Shown one piece after another: positions 54,356-64,000 of a DNA stretch of 64,000 nt (its first letter is position 1; the number at the start of each line of letters is the position of its first letter). The translations under genes and the position numbers were made by a program. Below the pieces are notes generated by a model. It was not told the origin of the DNA, did no database searches, and worked only from the letters and a program-made list of their open reading frames with translations. The DNA comes from JAVJUV01 sp047314965 (GTDB lineage Bacteria > Pseudomonadota > Alphaproteobacteria > Rhodobacterales > Rhodobacteraceae). The stretch covers positions 1-64,000 of the forward strand of contig NZ_JBLBVK010000040.1 in NCBI RefSeq assembly GCF_047314965.1, given 5' to 3'.

Positions 54356-54925
54356 TTATCCCATCGCCGCACGAATTCTGGCGGCAAGCTCCGGATGACC
54401 CTTGGGAACCTTACTCAAAAGAAATTCAAGCATGGACGCCTTCGAAGGCCCGGCAACGCGCTGCATTTTGAACTCGCTGGAAAGTTCGAAGATCCCCGGC
54501 CGATCAGAAGGATCTAACGCAAACGACCCCATATTGTATACGCCGGGCCGGGGCACCGCCGTCTGACCATCTGCTTCCCCCACAACACTGAAGTAGTAGG
54601 TAAGGATTTCATCGTAACACATGAGCACGACAATCGGACAGGGAAGGACTTGGAAGCCTTCAAACTCATAATGCGCTTGGGCGGGAATACCGAAGTTCCA
54701 GAGAATGTAACCGTCACCAAACTTGGCTTGGTAAAGATTGAAGCTCTCTCCGGATGAAGGTTCAAACTTTCGGATGGAAGCAGAAATCAGGCGGTCTGCT
54801 TCGTTTTCACCCACGTGAATCCAGGCGAAGACTAATGCACGATCCGAGTAATCGTCTGGTTCTTCTACTGTTACACAGGATGCAAGCAAGACAACCGTCA
54901 GTACCAGTTGGATCAATCGCCGCAC
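54356..54925 (-). CDS. Orphan lipoprotein of unknown function
   Basis: This 189-residue protein has a lipoprotein signal (MRRLIQLVLTVVLLASC, lipobox LASC, C17) and a soluble domain I cannot assign. The mature part contains many aromatic residues (YILWNFGIPAQAHYEFEGF) and a CPIVVLMCYDE segment with two cysteines. Its codon and base use is less GC-rich than its neighbours, and it sits alone between the RidA and sugar-transport genes, which suggests a recently acquired gene. Confidence 0.72.
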   Translation of the reverse strand: MRRLIQLVLTVVLLASCVTVEEPDDYSDRALVFAWIHVGENEADRLISASIRKFEPSSGESFNLYQAKFGDGYILWNFGIPAQAHYEFEGFQVLPCPIVVLMCYDEILTYYFSVVGEADGQTAVPRPGVYNMGSFALDPSDRPGIFELSSEFKMQRVAGPSKASMLEFLLSKVPKGHPELAARIRAAMG

Positions 54926-55175
54926 GTCCGCCCCCCAATTGTAATTGGTTGTGAGTGAAGACTCTCACGATCAGGTTCCGTCGGGATTGATTCATGTCAA
55001 CTCGTAGCCCTGGTTGACCAAGGTCAATCGGCGGTTGAGGCAGGTCTAGTTTGGACTCCTTCCGGCCCTTCTACCCACCGCGGGATATGCCGAAACTCAC
55101 ACGCTTCCGACCTCGGCGGTAACGATTTTTTCGACGCTCTCCTTACCGCTGAACAGGTCCTGAAACGCAGAAAGG

Positions 55176-55193
55176 GCGCCTTGCAGCGCCCTG
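55176..55193 (-). terminator. Possible terminator hairpin
   Basis: GGGCGC (55176-55181) pairs with GCGCCC (55188-55193), loop CTTGCA. On the minus strand the stem is followed by TTTCTGCGTTTC, a weak U-tract; on the plus strand by TGTCGCTTTT. It may end the minus-strand sugar transporter transcript, about 155 bases past its last stop. Confidence 0.4.
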
Positions 55194-55250
55194 TCGCTTT
55201 TGTCGGACGGTGTGGCTCTCGGTACTTCATTCGGAAACACTTGCCACCCC

Positions 55251-55278
55251 CGTAGCGTTCGCCTGGGCGAACGCTACG
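55251..55278. repeat. Perfect 13-bp inverted repeat
   Basis: CGTAGCGTTCGCC (55251-55263) is mirrored exactly by GGCGAACGCTACG (55266-55278) with only TG between. It lies 70 bases past the last gene of the sugar transporter operon. Cruciform, operator and strong RNA hairpin are all possible; there is no U-tract. Confidence 0.6.
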
Positions 55279-55348
55279 CGCACTAAATCATGCCGCCCCT
55301 GCCGACGCCGGCGTTCTGATCAATCCCGGCAGGCGACCGGGCTCTCTC

Positions 55349-56296
55349 CTAGGTTCGGGCCTTGCCGCCGCTGGCGGCGACGATCACGCCGATGATGATG
55401 AGACCGGTCAGCACCAGCCGGACGCCGGCCCCGGCGCCAAAAGTGTTCAGCATCGTGACCAAGAGGAACAGGAACAGCGAAGCGCCCCAAAGCCCCGGCA
55501 CGTTGGCGAAGCCGCCCGCGACCGAGGTGCCGCCGATCACGACGACGGCGATGGAGCTGAGCAGATACTCCTCGCCCATGTTCAGCGCCGCGCCGCCTGA
55601 GAAGGCCGCCAGCAGATAGCCGCAAAGGCCGGCGAGCGTAGCGCACATGATGTAGGTCGCCGCGCGGATGCGCTCGACCTTCACGCCGGCGAGATGGGCG
55701 GCGCGCATGTTCTGGCCGATTGCCACGACGCCCCGGCCGTAGATCGTCCGGGTCAGAAGGACATGTCCGAGGATCGCGAGGACGATCACGAAGAGCGCGA
55801 TGACGGGGACGCCCGCGATCTTGGCGGTGGTAAAGTCGCCCAGCGCCTCGGGCGGTTTTACACGCAGGCCGCGATTCCACCAGATCGCGGCAGACTGGAA
55901 GATGAAGCTGGACGAGAGCGTCGCGATGATGGGCGGAATCCGCAAAAGCCGGATCAGCGCGTAATTCATCGCGCCGACAAACGCCCCGATCACGAGCGCG
56001 AGGAGAAGACCGACGGGGATCATCGCCGCTGCCCCGTCCATCGTCTTCATCGCGACTGTCCCGGCTAGAGTCATGCAAGCCGGGATTGAAAGGTCGACAT
56101 TTCCCGGGCCAAGCGTGATGACGAACATCTGGCCCAGCGCCACAATCACGAAGAAAGCGCCGAAGGTCATGGCCGCGGAGAGAACTTCGCCAGAGCCCTT
56201 GCCGCCGGTGAAGGCTGCAGTTGCCAGCCAGACGGCCAGCGCGCCGACCCAGGCCCAGAGCCAGGGTTGCCGGATGAGTGTTGCAACAGAGGTCAT
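55349..56296 (-). CDS. Sugar ABC transporter permease (RbsC type), second
   Basis: An inner-membrane permease of the ribose/xylose group, with 315 residues and eight to ten hydrophobic segments. The family motifs GPGNVDLSIPACMTLAG (about 63-79) and AATYIMCATLAGLCGYL, with VVVIGGTSVAGGFANVPG near 255-272, are clear. It is the last gene of a four-gene minus-strand operon and overlaps the preceding permease gene by four bases. With two different RbsC-like proteins the channel is probably a heterodimer. Confidence 0.93.
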   Translation of the reverse strand: MTSVATLIRQPWLWAWVGALAVWLATAAFTGGKGSGEVLSAAMTFGAFFVIVALGQMFVITLGPGNVDLSIPACMTLAGTVAMKTMDGAAAMIPVGLLLALVIGAFVGAMNYALIRLLRIPPIIATLSSSFIFQSAAIWWNRGLRVKPPEALGDFTTAKIAGVPVIALFVIVLAILGHVLLTRTIYGRGVVAIGQNMRAAHLAGVKVERIRAATYIMCATLAGLCGYLLAAFSGGAALNMGEEYLLSSIAVVVIGGTSVAGGFANVPGLWGASLFLFLLVTMLNTFGAGAGVRLVLTGLIIIGVIVAASGGKART

Positions 56297-57231
56297 TTCC
56301 GCGCCTCCGCTCTGCTGATGAGAACGCGCAGCGCCAGGACGATGATCAGGATCGCCCCCTGCGCGCCGATCTGCCAGTCCGGGTTGAGCCGGAGGAACGA
56401 CAGGAACGAGCCCGCAAGCGCAAGAGTGACCGCACCGATCACCGCGCCTATGGGCGAGACGCGGCCGCCGACGAACTCGCCCCCGCCCAGGATCACGCCC
56501 GCGATGGACAGGAGCGTGTAGCGGAGCGCGATATTGGCGTCGGCCGAGGTGGTCAGACCCACCAGCGCCATGCCGGACAGAACGCCGAAGAACCCCGCCA
56601 GCGCGAACATGCTCATCTTGATCTTGAGAAGCGACCAGCCCGCGCGCTCGAGCGAACGCGGGTTTCCGCCCGCGCCGCGCATCACCGTGCCCCAGGCCGA
56701 GCGCATCAGCCCGACATGCACGACCAGTGCGATCACCACAGAGGCGATGATCGGGAACGGAATATAGGCCGGTTTCAGCGTCATCAGCGTACGGATGTAC
56801 TCTGGCGCCTTGCCGCCCGGCGTCGGCAGGACAAGGACGGCCAGACCCAGCCAGACGAAGGACATGCCCAGCGTGACGACGATGGAGGGCAGGTTTCGGA
56901 GGTGGATGAGCGCGCCCAGCGCGGCATAGCAGAGGATCAGCCCGGCCAGCGCGGCAATGCCGAGGAGCGGCGTGTCATGCAGCCAGGTGGCCGTGATGCA
57001 GGCGACAAGGCTGACGAAGCCACCGATGGAGAGATCAAGCTCGTTCACGCAGAGAATGAACATCTGCGCGATGGTCGCCAGTGCGATCGGGATGGCGAGG
57101 TTCAGGAGCAGGTTCAGGCCGAAATAGCTCATGGTTCGCGGCTGCAGCCAGAAGATCGCGATCAGCAGGACGGCCAGCGAAAGCGGTGGCAGCAAGCCTC
57201 TCATCAGGCGCGGAGAAAGGGGCCCGTTCAT
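56293..57231 (-). CDS. Sugar ABC transporter permease (RbsC type), first
   Basis: This 312-residue permease is a paralogue of the next one in the operon. NELDLSIGGFVSLVACITA (about 62-80) and ALRYTLLSIAGVILGGGEFVGGR (about 245-267) are the RbsC-type motifs; ten hydrophobic segments are visible. Its ATG overlaps the ATPase stop by four bases, and its stop overlaps the next permease start by four, so all three are translationally coupled. Confidence 0.93.
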   Translation of the reverse strand: MNGPLSPRLMRGLLPPLSLAVLLIAIFWLQPRTMSYFGLNLLLNLAIPIALATIAQMFILCVNELDLSIGGFVSLVACITATWLHDTPLLGIAALAGLILCYAALGALIHLRNLPSIVVTLGMSFVWLGLAVLVLPTPGGKAPEYIRTLMTLKPAYIPFPIIASVVIALVVHVGLMRSAWGTVMRGAGGNPRSLERAGWSLLKIKMSMFALAGFFGVLSGMALVGLTTSADANIALRYTLLSIAGVILGGGEFVGGRVSPIGAVIGAVTLALAGSFLSFLRLNPDWQIGAQGAILIIVLALRVLISRAEARK

Positions 57232-58682
57232 GCGTCGGCCCTGAACGAGGCGTGCAGCACTCGTTCCTCCGTCATGTCGCGGCGCGGCAGGTCGGCGACG
57301 ATCGCGCCTTCACGGAAAACATAGACGTGGTCGCAGTTGCGCAATTCGTCCATTTCGGTCGTGTACCAGAGGAAGGTGCGGCCCTTCGCGGCCTCTTCCC
57401 GGATCATGCCGTAGACCTCCTGTTTGGTTCCGATGTCGACACCGCGCATCGGGTCATCCATCACGATGATCCTTGCGGCCGATCCCAACGCACGGGCGAA
57501 CAGCGCCTTCTGCTGGTTGCCGCCCGAGAGCGACAGGATGGGATTGTCGACGTCGGGCGTTCGTATACCGATCCGTTCGCGCCATTTGTCGGCAAAGCCG
57601 CGCGCGGCGTCATGATCAAGGAACATGCCCTTCAGGAACTGGCGGAGCGAACCGATGGAAATGTTCTCGGCGATCGACCAGAGCGGAAAGACCCCATCCG
57701 TCTGGCGGTCGCCCGCGACAAGGGCGACTTCCCCGGCAACCGTGGCGCCGGGCACATGATCGAAGATCTGCACAAGCAGTTCCGTCTGTCCCTGACCGCT
57801 CAGCCCCGCCAGCCCGACGACCTCGCCCCTATGCGCCGCGAGCGCCAGAGTTTCCGCCACCTTCGGCATCGCCTGCACGACAAGCGGCGCGGTATCCCGG
57901 ATCGCAGCCACCTCTGCCGAGCGGTCCTTCACGGCCTCGGCAACGCTGCCCATCGCCTTGACCAGTGAATTGCGGTCGAAGGCCGAAGCGCGGTCCAGCG
58001 CCACCACGCCGCCATCGCGCATCACCGCGATACGGTCGGCCGTGCTCAGGATTTCTCCGAGGAGGTGGGAAATCAGGACACAGGTGCCCCCTGTCGCAAC
58101 ATAGCGGCGAACATGATCGAGCAGTTTCTTCGCCGCAACGGCGTCCAGCGACGAAGTCGGTTCGTCCAGTATGACGACCTTCGCCTCGTTGGTTGTCACT
58201 GCGAAGGCGCGTGCGATCTCCACCATCTGGCGACGGGCGATGGAGAGATCCCCCACGATGTCTTCGGTCGAAATTCCGTGGCCGGGAAAAACCTCGTCCA
58301 GCTTTTCGCGGATCAACCGCCGCGCCGCTCCGCGCCAGCCGACGCCGGCGATGGATGGATGCGAGATCCGCGCGTTTTCCGCCACCGTCAGGTTCGGGCA
58401 GAGCGAAAGTTCCTGGTAGACACAGCGCACGCCATGGGCGGCCGCGTTCTGCGGGGTCAGCCGCCCTGTGATGTCGGTTCCGGCAACCTCGATCCGGCCC
58501 TTGTCCGGCGCAAGGTTGCCCGAAAGCACGTTCATCAGCGTCGATTTGCCCGCGCCGTTATGGCCAACAAGGCCGAGACATTCGCCGGCACGAAGTTCCA
58601 GCGTGACCCCGGTGAGGGCACGGACGGCGCCGAAACTCTTTTCGACGCCGTCCAGGAGGACGATCGGTGCCGTCTCGCTCAT
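57228..58682 (-). CDS. Sugar ABC transporter ATPase (RbsA type)
   Basis: This is a double-ATPase protein of 484 residues for sugar import. The first half has Walker A GHNGAGKST (about 38-46), SIARRQMVEIARA and DEPTSSLD; the second has a degenerate Walker A (AGLSGQGQTELL), LSGGNQQKALFARAL and DDPMRGVD. The second-half degeneracy is normal for RbsA. It starts 21 bases after the binding-protein stop. Confidence 0.94.
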   Translation of the reverse strand: MSETAPIVLLDGVEKSFGAVRALTGVTLELRAGECLGLVGHNGAGKSTLMNVLSGNLAPDKGRIEVAGTDITGRLTPQNAAAHGVRCVYQELSLCPNLTVAENARISHPSIAGVGWRGAARRLIREKLDEVFPGHGISTEDIVGDLSIARRQMVEIARAFAVTTNEAKVVILDEPTSSLDAVAAKKLLDHVRRYVATGGTCVLISHLLGEILSTADRIAVMRDGGVVALDRASAFDRNSLVKAMGSVAEAVKDRSAEVAAIRDTAPLVVQAMPKVAETLALAAHRGEVVGLAGLSGQGQTELLVQIFDHVPGATVAGEVALVAGDRQTDGVFPLWSIAENISIGSLRQFLKGMFLDHDAARGFADKWRERIGIRTPDVDNPILSLSGGNQQKALFARALGSAARIIVMDDPMRGVDIGTKQEVYGMIREEAAKGRTFLWYTTEMDELRNCDHVYVFREGAIVADLPRRDMTEERVLHASFRADA

Positions 58683-58703
58683 GGAATGAATCCCGCGCGC
58701 GGA

Positions 58704-59726
58704 TTACATCGCGCCCTTGATCACGCCCTGAGCGTCTTCAAGCGAGTACTCGACGTTGGCCACGCCTCCCACTTCGGTGTTCGCGAGGTTCTCCTCGAGA
58801 TTGTCCTGATCGATGCGCAGGAAGGGCACGGTCAGGTCTTTCGGCACTTCCGCACCGTCGAGGATCTGCTGTGCCACCCAGAAGGCCAGCGTCGAGACAC
58901 CCGGAGCGATCGAAACCGACATGGTTTCGTAGCCGTTGGCATCCTTCTGCTCTTTCCACCAGGTCAGTTCGTCGTGGCGGTTGCCCATCACGATGACCGG
59001 CATGTCACGGCCAGACGCCTTGATGGCCTGCGCCGCGCCATAGCCGTCGCCACCCTGCGTCACGACGCCGACGATGTCATCGGGCAGCGAGGGCAGGATG
59101 CCTGCGACGGCCTTTTGCGCCACGTCCTGGGCCCAGTTGCCGTGAACCGATCCGACGATCTCGAACTTGCCGGTTTCGGCCACGCCTTCATGGATGCCGG
59201 CGCTGATTTCGTCATCGACGAACACGCCCGCGAGCCCCCGAATTTCAAGCAGCTTGCCGCCATCTGGCAGCTTTTCGGCGAGGTAGAGCACCTCGTCCTT
59301 GCCCATCTGCTTGAAGTCGACGGCGATCCGCCAGGCGCAGGGCTCGGTCACGATGCCGTCGAAGCTTACGACCGTCACGCCCGCATCGCAGGCTTCCTTG
59401 ACCGCACCGTTCAGGCCTTCGGGTGACGCGGCGTTGATGACGATGGCGTCATAGCCTTGAAGAATCAGGTTCTGAATTTGCGCAGCCTGCTCCGTCACCT
59501 GGTTTTCGGCGGTGGTAAAGGCGTCCGCTGCAGCCACGACGCCACTGGAAACGGCCTCGCCCGTAACTTTTTCCCAGCTGCGCAGCATGGCCTGCCGCCA
59601 CGAGTTTCCCGCGTAGTTGTTTGAAAGAGCAATACGTTTGTCCGCGGTGTCGGCCATCGCAGTATGACCAAGCAACAACGCTGTGGCCGTTGTCATATGC
59701 AACGCCACCTTAGCTATCGATTTCAT
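58704..59726 (-). CDS. Sugar ABC transporter periplasmic binding protein (RbsB type)
   Basis: This is a 340-residue type I periplasmic binding protein with a signal peptide (about 1-25, ending HTAMADT), starting at ATG 59726 behind GGAGG. Motifs are IALSNNYAGNSWRQAM, LILQGYDAIVINAASPEGLN (recognisable as the ribose-binding group) and DISAGIHEG-like ISAGIHEGVAE. The sugar is not identifiable by eye. A 13-base palindromic ACTGA-TGG-TCAGT at 59776-59788 lies in the upstream gap and could be a regulator site. Confidence 0.92.
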   Translation of the reverse strand: MKSIAKVALHMTTATALLLGHTAMADTADKRIALSNNYAGNSWRQAMLRSWEKVTGEAVSSGVVAAADAFTTAENQVTEQAAQIQNLILQGYDAIVINAASPEGLNGAVKEACDAGVTVVSFDGIVTEPCAWRIAVDFKQMGKDEVLYLAEKLPDGGKLLEIRGLAGVFVDDEISAGIHEGVAETGKFEIVGSVHGNWAQDVAQKAVAGILPSLPDDIVGVVTQGGDGYGAAQAIKASGRDMPVIVMGNRHDELTWWKEQKDANGYETMSVSIAPGVSTLAFWVAQQILDGAEVPKDLTVPFLRIDQDNLEENLANTEVGGVANVEYSLEDAQGVIKGAM

Positions 59727-59912
59727 GGTTTTCCTCCCAAACCAGCAGCGATCAGCCGATTTTCGCTCCGGCTGAACTGATGGTCAGTCTACTACAGGGT
59801 GAAACATTCAAGATTTGATTTCAGTCAACACCATGGAGACATTCTTTCAGGGCCCAGCATTTCCGCTGGCGCCTCACGAAGGACGCCGGTCGTGCGGGAC
59901 ATGGCCGATCCG

Positions 59913-60209
59913 TCAGTTCGAAAGCTCGGCTTTCGACGCAAGAAAGCGGACGATGGTCTCTCTCGCTTCGGCATCCGGGGCATGGTGGCTTGTCAGAAAC
60001 AGGTCCAGAGCTTCCTGGCCTTCCTCTGACAGTTTCCTTTGGCTGAGAGTGCTGAGGACCCGGGAGCCATGGCAAAAGCTGCACCGCGCTTCAATCAGGC
60101 GCTCCGCCGAGGGCTGATCCACTTGCGCGCCACTCTCCTGGCCGGAGGCGATCCCGGTAAGAGTTATGAGTGCGACCGCAAACATGGCCGCCAAATCTCG
60201 TAAAGACAT
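59913..60209 (-). CDS. Small monoheme cytochrome c
   Basis: This 98-residue protein has a signal peptide (MSLRDLAAMF to IASGQ, about 1-24) and one heme c site C43-S-F-C46-H47. The mature part contains no methionine at all, so the sixth heme ligand cannot be the usual Met; H in TSHHAPD (about 74-76) is a candidate. I start at ATG 60209 behind GGAGGC; four more residues are possible upstream. It is separate from the sugar operon (186 bases). The electron-transfer partner is unknown. Confidence 0.85.
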   Translation of the reverse strand: MSLRDLAAMFAVALITLTGIASGQESGAQVDQPSAERLIEARCSFCHGSRVLSTLSQRKLSEEGQEALDLFLTSHHAPDAEARETIVRFLASKAELSN

Positions 60210-60322
60210 GCCAGCCTCCAAGCTGGGAACCGCATCTTCAGAACAATGTTTGAAAGTTTAGGGCAATGGGAGCGCGGCGCATTGACCCTTGTCAATCGTG
60301 TGGCAAGGCCCTCTCCGACGAA

Positions 60323-60356
60323 AACAAAAAAAGGGCGCCCCGGGGGCGCCCTTTTA
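60323..60356 (-). terminator. Strong intrinsic terminator after groEL
   Basis: On the minus strand the stem GGGCGCCC / GGGGCGCCC (between 60351 and 60333) is followed by seven T, then GTTTT. It begins about 25 bases past the groEL stop. The plus-strand side is also flanked by TTTT, so it could act in both directions. Confidence 0.9.
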
Positions 60357-60377
60357 TATTTTGACTGGCAGTCAGGC

Positions 60378-62018
<1,641 letters not shown>

Positions 62019-62071
62019 GATGATTGCTCCTAGTTGTCGTTGAATTTGATTGGATGATCAGAAGATGACGA

Positions 62072-62359
62072 TCAGGCGATGATGCCCAGGATGTCGCTTT
62101 CCTTCATGATCAGCAGTTCCTGGCCGTCCAGCGTGATCTCGGTGCCGGACCACTTGCCGAACAGGATGCGGTCGCCAGCCTTGACGTCCATGGCGATGCG
62201 ATCACCGTCATCGTCCTTCGCACCTGCGCCGACTGCGACGACTTCGCCTTCCGCGGGCTTTTCTTTTGCGTTGTCGGGGATGATCAGACCACCCTTGGTC
62301 TTTTCCTCGGACTCGACGCGGCGGACCAGCACGCGGTCATGCAGCGGAGTAAATGCCAT
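62072..62359 (-). CDS. groES: Co-chaperonin GroES
   Basis: The 95-residue lid protein of GroEL opens with FTPLHDRVLVRRVESEEKTKGG, contains IPDNAKEKPAEGEVVAVG (the mobile loop lies between these), and ends KESDILGIIA. It is the first gene of the groESL operon. The 5' leader carries a perfect CIRCE element about 33 bases before the ATG. Confidence 0.99.
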   Translation of the reverse strand: MAFTPLHDRVLVRRVESEEKTKGGLIIPDNAKEKPAEGEVVAVGAGAKDDDGDRIAMDVKAGDRILFGKWSGTEITLDGQELLIMKESDILGIIA

Positions 62360-62391
62360 TTCGAACGCTCCTTAGGTTCAAGTTTCTCCCT

Positions 62392-62418
62392 TTAGCACTC
62401 GCCTTGGGTGAGTGCTAA
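62392..62418 (-). promoter_or_regulatory. CIRCE operator of groESL
   Basis: Arms TTAGCACTC (62392-62400) and GAGTGCTAA (62410-62418) are separated by exactly nine bases, a perfect match to the HrcA-binding CIRCE consensus. It lies directly downstream of the promoter, so HrcA would block transcription at normal temperature. Confidence 0.97.
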
Positions 62419-62426
62419 CGGGCCGC

Positions 62427-62454
62427 AGATAAGGAATGCTCTCCAAGCTGTCAA
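62427..62454 (-). promoter_or_regulatory. Housekeeping promoter of groESL
   Basis: On the minus strand TTGACA (62454-62449), a 16-base spacer and TTATCT (62432-62427) form a near-consensus promoter. Transcription would start at about 62420, at the first base of CIRCE or just before it. No separate sigma-32 promoter is evident. Confidence 0.85.
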
Positions 62455-62591
62455 CTCCGATCGGAGCAAAAAAATCGCCAGCGGGCGATGGTCCGGCGCG
62501 CAGGCCATTAACGGTCGCAACACGGCCTTTCTTCTGACAAATATGACCTTACATAGGGACCCAAGACCCGAAGAGGCAGATTGAGGCAGGT

Positions 62592-63572
62592 ATGTTTAGA
62601 GCAATTTTCACCGCCGCGCTTTTGGCTTTGGTGCCTGCGGTCGCCGGCGCCCAGACCTGTGGCACCAGGAACCTGATAGCAGAACTGAACCCACAGGAAC
62701 GGGCGAGACTCGACGAACTGGTCGCCCCTCACCCCTACAGCGAAGGCTATCTCTTCCGCGCCGACAAGGGCGAGGACAGCGTGATCGTACTAGGAACGGT
62801 CCACATCCCCGACCCGCGGCTGGAGCCGATCGTCACCCGCGTCCGGCCATATCTGGAAAAGGTCGACCTGCTGGTCCTTGAGGCCACCTCCGAGGACGAG
62901 GCCGGTATTCAGGCGCTGGCGGCCCGGAAGCCCGAGATGTTCTTCATCACCGAAGGCCCGACCCTGATCGACCTGCTGTCGCCGGAAGATTGGAGCGCCG
63001 TGTCCGACCGGCTGAAGGCGCTTGGCGTTCCGTCCTTCCTGGCGGCGAAGTTTCAGCCCTGGTATCTGTCCATGACAATCGCGATCCCGCCATGCGCCCT
63101 TGCTGCCATGCAAAGTGGCGAGAAGGGTCTGGACCGTCAGCTGGAGATCATAGCGAGAGAGGCAGGCATTCCGCTTGCGACGCTGGACGACACCGAAACG
63201 GTGCTGCGCATCTTTGCCGACGAACCCATCGAGAAACAGCTGGACGGGCTGCGCATCACGCTCGAGACGCAGCAATCGGGGGAAGCGCCGACGTCGACCC
63301 TGCTTCAGGGCTATTTCGATGGACGGCTTCGCGAAACATGGGAGTTCGCGCGCATCCAGCTGGAACGTTCGGACATCGAGAACACCGGCGAGATGTTCGA
63401 TGAAATCAACCACACCCTGTTGATCGACCGGAACGAAAACTGGGAAGCCGCCCTGCCCGACCTGATCACCGGCAAGGACGTGATGATCGCTGTCGGCGGC
63501 GCGCATCTGTCGGGCGAGTCGGGCGTGCTTCGCGCACTGGAACGGATGGGCTACGCGGTGTCGCCGCTCTAG
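62592..63572 (+). CDS. TraB/GumN family protein
   Basis: This is a 326-residue secreted or periplasmic protein with a signal peptide (MFRAIFTAALLALVPAVAGAQ). TraB/GumN family marks are LGTVHIPDP (68-75 region, with H71), the LLVLEATSEDE segment and the closing VGGAHLSGESGVLRALERMGY. Distant relatives (Tiki) are metal-dependent proteases with these GxxH motifs, so a protease function is possible but untested for the bacterial group. It has its own promoter side, divergent from groES. Confidence 0.9.
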   Translation: MFRAIFTAALLALVPAVAGAQTCGTRNLIAELNPQERARLDELVAPHPYSEGYLFRADKGEDSVIVLGTVHIPDPRLEPIVTRVRPYLEKVDLLVLEATSEDEAGIQALAARKPEMFFITEGPTLIDLLSPEDWSAVSDRLKALGVPSFLAAKFQPWYLSMTIAIPPCALAAMQSGEKGLDRQLEIIAREAGIPLATLDDTETVLRIFADEPIEKQLDGLRITLETQQSGEAPTSTLLQGYFDGRLRETWEFARIQLERSDIENTGEMFDEINHTLLIDRNENWEAALPDLITGKDVMIAVGGAHLSGESGVLRALERMGYAVSPL

Positions 63573-63747
63573 GGCCGGGTACGCGCCGGGGCAAGGGAGC
63601 CTTTCGCGCAAGTTGCGGCGAAGGGCAGCATGGAGCTCGAAGAGAGCCTTTGTCACAGCTGGCAATCCGAACCAAAACGGTAAAAGGTCTCGACCTTCGC
63701 ACAACGTTCGACAATGCTGATTCAAGCGGAACGCCCGGAGATCGCAA

Positions 63748-64000
63748 ATGATCCAAACACGCAAGACTGTCATCTTTCGGGAGTTGATCGAAACCGATTC
63801 ATTCGGCACTCCCTGTGAGCCCGTGTCGCGTGTCGCCGTCGGGGCGGTCTTCAGGAATCCACTCGCAGGGCGTTTTGAGCATGATCTTTCCCCGCTCTTC
63901 GAGATCGGGGCGGAGCTGGGACGAAGACTTGCGGAGCAGGCCATCGGCCTGCTGAACGGTCCGCCAGTGTCCTATGGTAAAGCCGCAATAGTAGGGGTCT
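63748..64000 (+). CDS. Amino acid synthesis (DUF1185) family protein, 5' part only
   Basis: The first 84 codons of a gene that runs off the window. The N terminus (TRKTVIFRELIETDSFG, then VAVGAVFRNPLAGRFEHDLSP and GAELGRRLAEQA) matches the amino acid synthesis/DUF1185 family, which has a solved fold but an unclear reaction. GGAG precedes the ATG by seven bases. The 175-base upstream gap holds no gene. Confidence 0.8.
   Translation, partial: MIQTRKTVIFRELIETDSFGTPCEPVSRVAVGAVFRNPLAGRFEHDLSPLFEIGAELGRRLAEQAIGLLNGPPVSYGKAAIVGV

Larger units (their letters stand above)
54926..55348. other. Gene-poor stretch with hairpins
   Basis: These 423 bases hold no gene I can support. They should contain the promoter of the minus-strand lipoprotein at the left edge and the 3' region of the minus-strand sugar transporter operon at the right. 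Two inverted repeats within are listed separately (55176-55193 and 55251-55278). Confidence 0.55.

Noticed and set aside
54160..54471. A 103-codon plus-strand frame, and a 78-codon minus-strand frame over the same bases
   Set aside because: Neither has a ribosome-binding site or recognisable family, and the plus frame runs into the antisense of the lipoprotein gene.
59776..59788. ACTGA-TGG-TCAGT as a definite operator for the sugar transporter
   Set aside because: Five-base arms are too short to stand out from chance; it is mentioned only in the binding-protein entry.

Overview
This window reads as chromosomal DNA of a marine-type alphaproteobacterium of the order Rhodobacterales (Roseobacter group or a near relative). 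This is inferred from the high GC content, the ctaC-ctaB-small ORF-ctaG-ctaE order, Flp pilins carrying the GAVTVDWVVLT core, an Hsp20-DUF1150 pair, DUF3422 and DUF465 proteins, and stem-loop intergenic elements that I associate with this order. I found no prophage, insertion sequence, CRISPR array, tRNA or rRNA.

Layout. 1-3.5 kb: terminal oxidase subunits and assembly factors on the minus strand. 3.6-12.5 kb: TldD protease, a small membrane protein, DprA, topoisomerase I, a SulP anion transporter and a two-subunit 3-oxoacid CoA-transferase followed by a small acetyltransferase. 12.6-15.7 kb: an overlapping three-gene unit (UPF0104 membrane protein, DprE1-like flavin oxidase, DprE2-like reductase) that looks like polyprenyl-phosphate sugar chemistry. 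15.7-27.8 kb: a lytic transglycosylase facing a Tad/Flp pilus locus with three pilins, cpaB, cpaC, a lipoprotein, tadZ, tadA, tadB, tadC, two TPR lipoproteins and a prepilin peptidase; hairpin terminators cut it into several transcription units. 27.8-33.4 kb: a GT-C-like membrane protein, an orphan AAA+ ATPase and an Lhr-type helicase. 33.5-41.2 kb: a peptide ABC transporter split into two divergent arms, with an ArgE-type deacetylase coupled to the ATPase and an acetyltransferase coupled to the permease. 41.2-47.2 kb: DUF3422, a membrane fusion protein plus PilZ-bearing GT2 synthase resembling a beta-glucan synthase pair, and a GT-A glycosyltransferase. 47.2-54.1 kb: MetY, PdxJ, a drug/metabolite transporter, a NUDIX hydrolase, PurK-PurE, DUF465, Hsp20, DUF1150 and a RidA-like protein. 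54.1-55.3 kb: a gene-poor stretch with an orphan lipoprotein. 55.3-60.2 kb: a ribose-type sugar ABC transporter and a small cytochrome c. 60.3-64 kb: groESL, a TraB/GumN protein and the start of an amino acid synthesis (DUF1185) gene that runs off the window.

Regulatory highlights read directly from sequence: a perfect CIRCE operator directly downstream of a TTGACA/TTATCT promoter before groES; a sigma-32-type promoter and a ROSE-like RNA thermometer hairpin (UCGCU pairing with the AGGA Shine-Dalgarno, with a bulged G) before hsp20; at least four strong intrinsic terminators; and four copies of a stem-loop plus CATATTT plus CCAAGAAGAA element, each on the sense strand just after a gene's stop codon.

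The best candidates for something new are this 3'-end element family, the DprE1/DprE2/UPF0104 unit in a Gram-negative bacterium, the PilZ-GT2/fusion-protein pair, and the AAA+ ATPase with an N-terminal winged helix beside the Tad locus.
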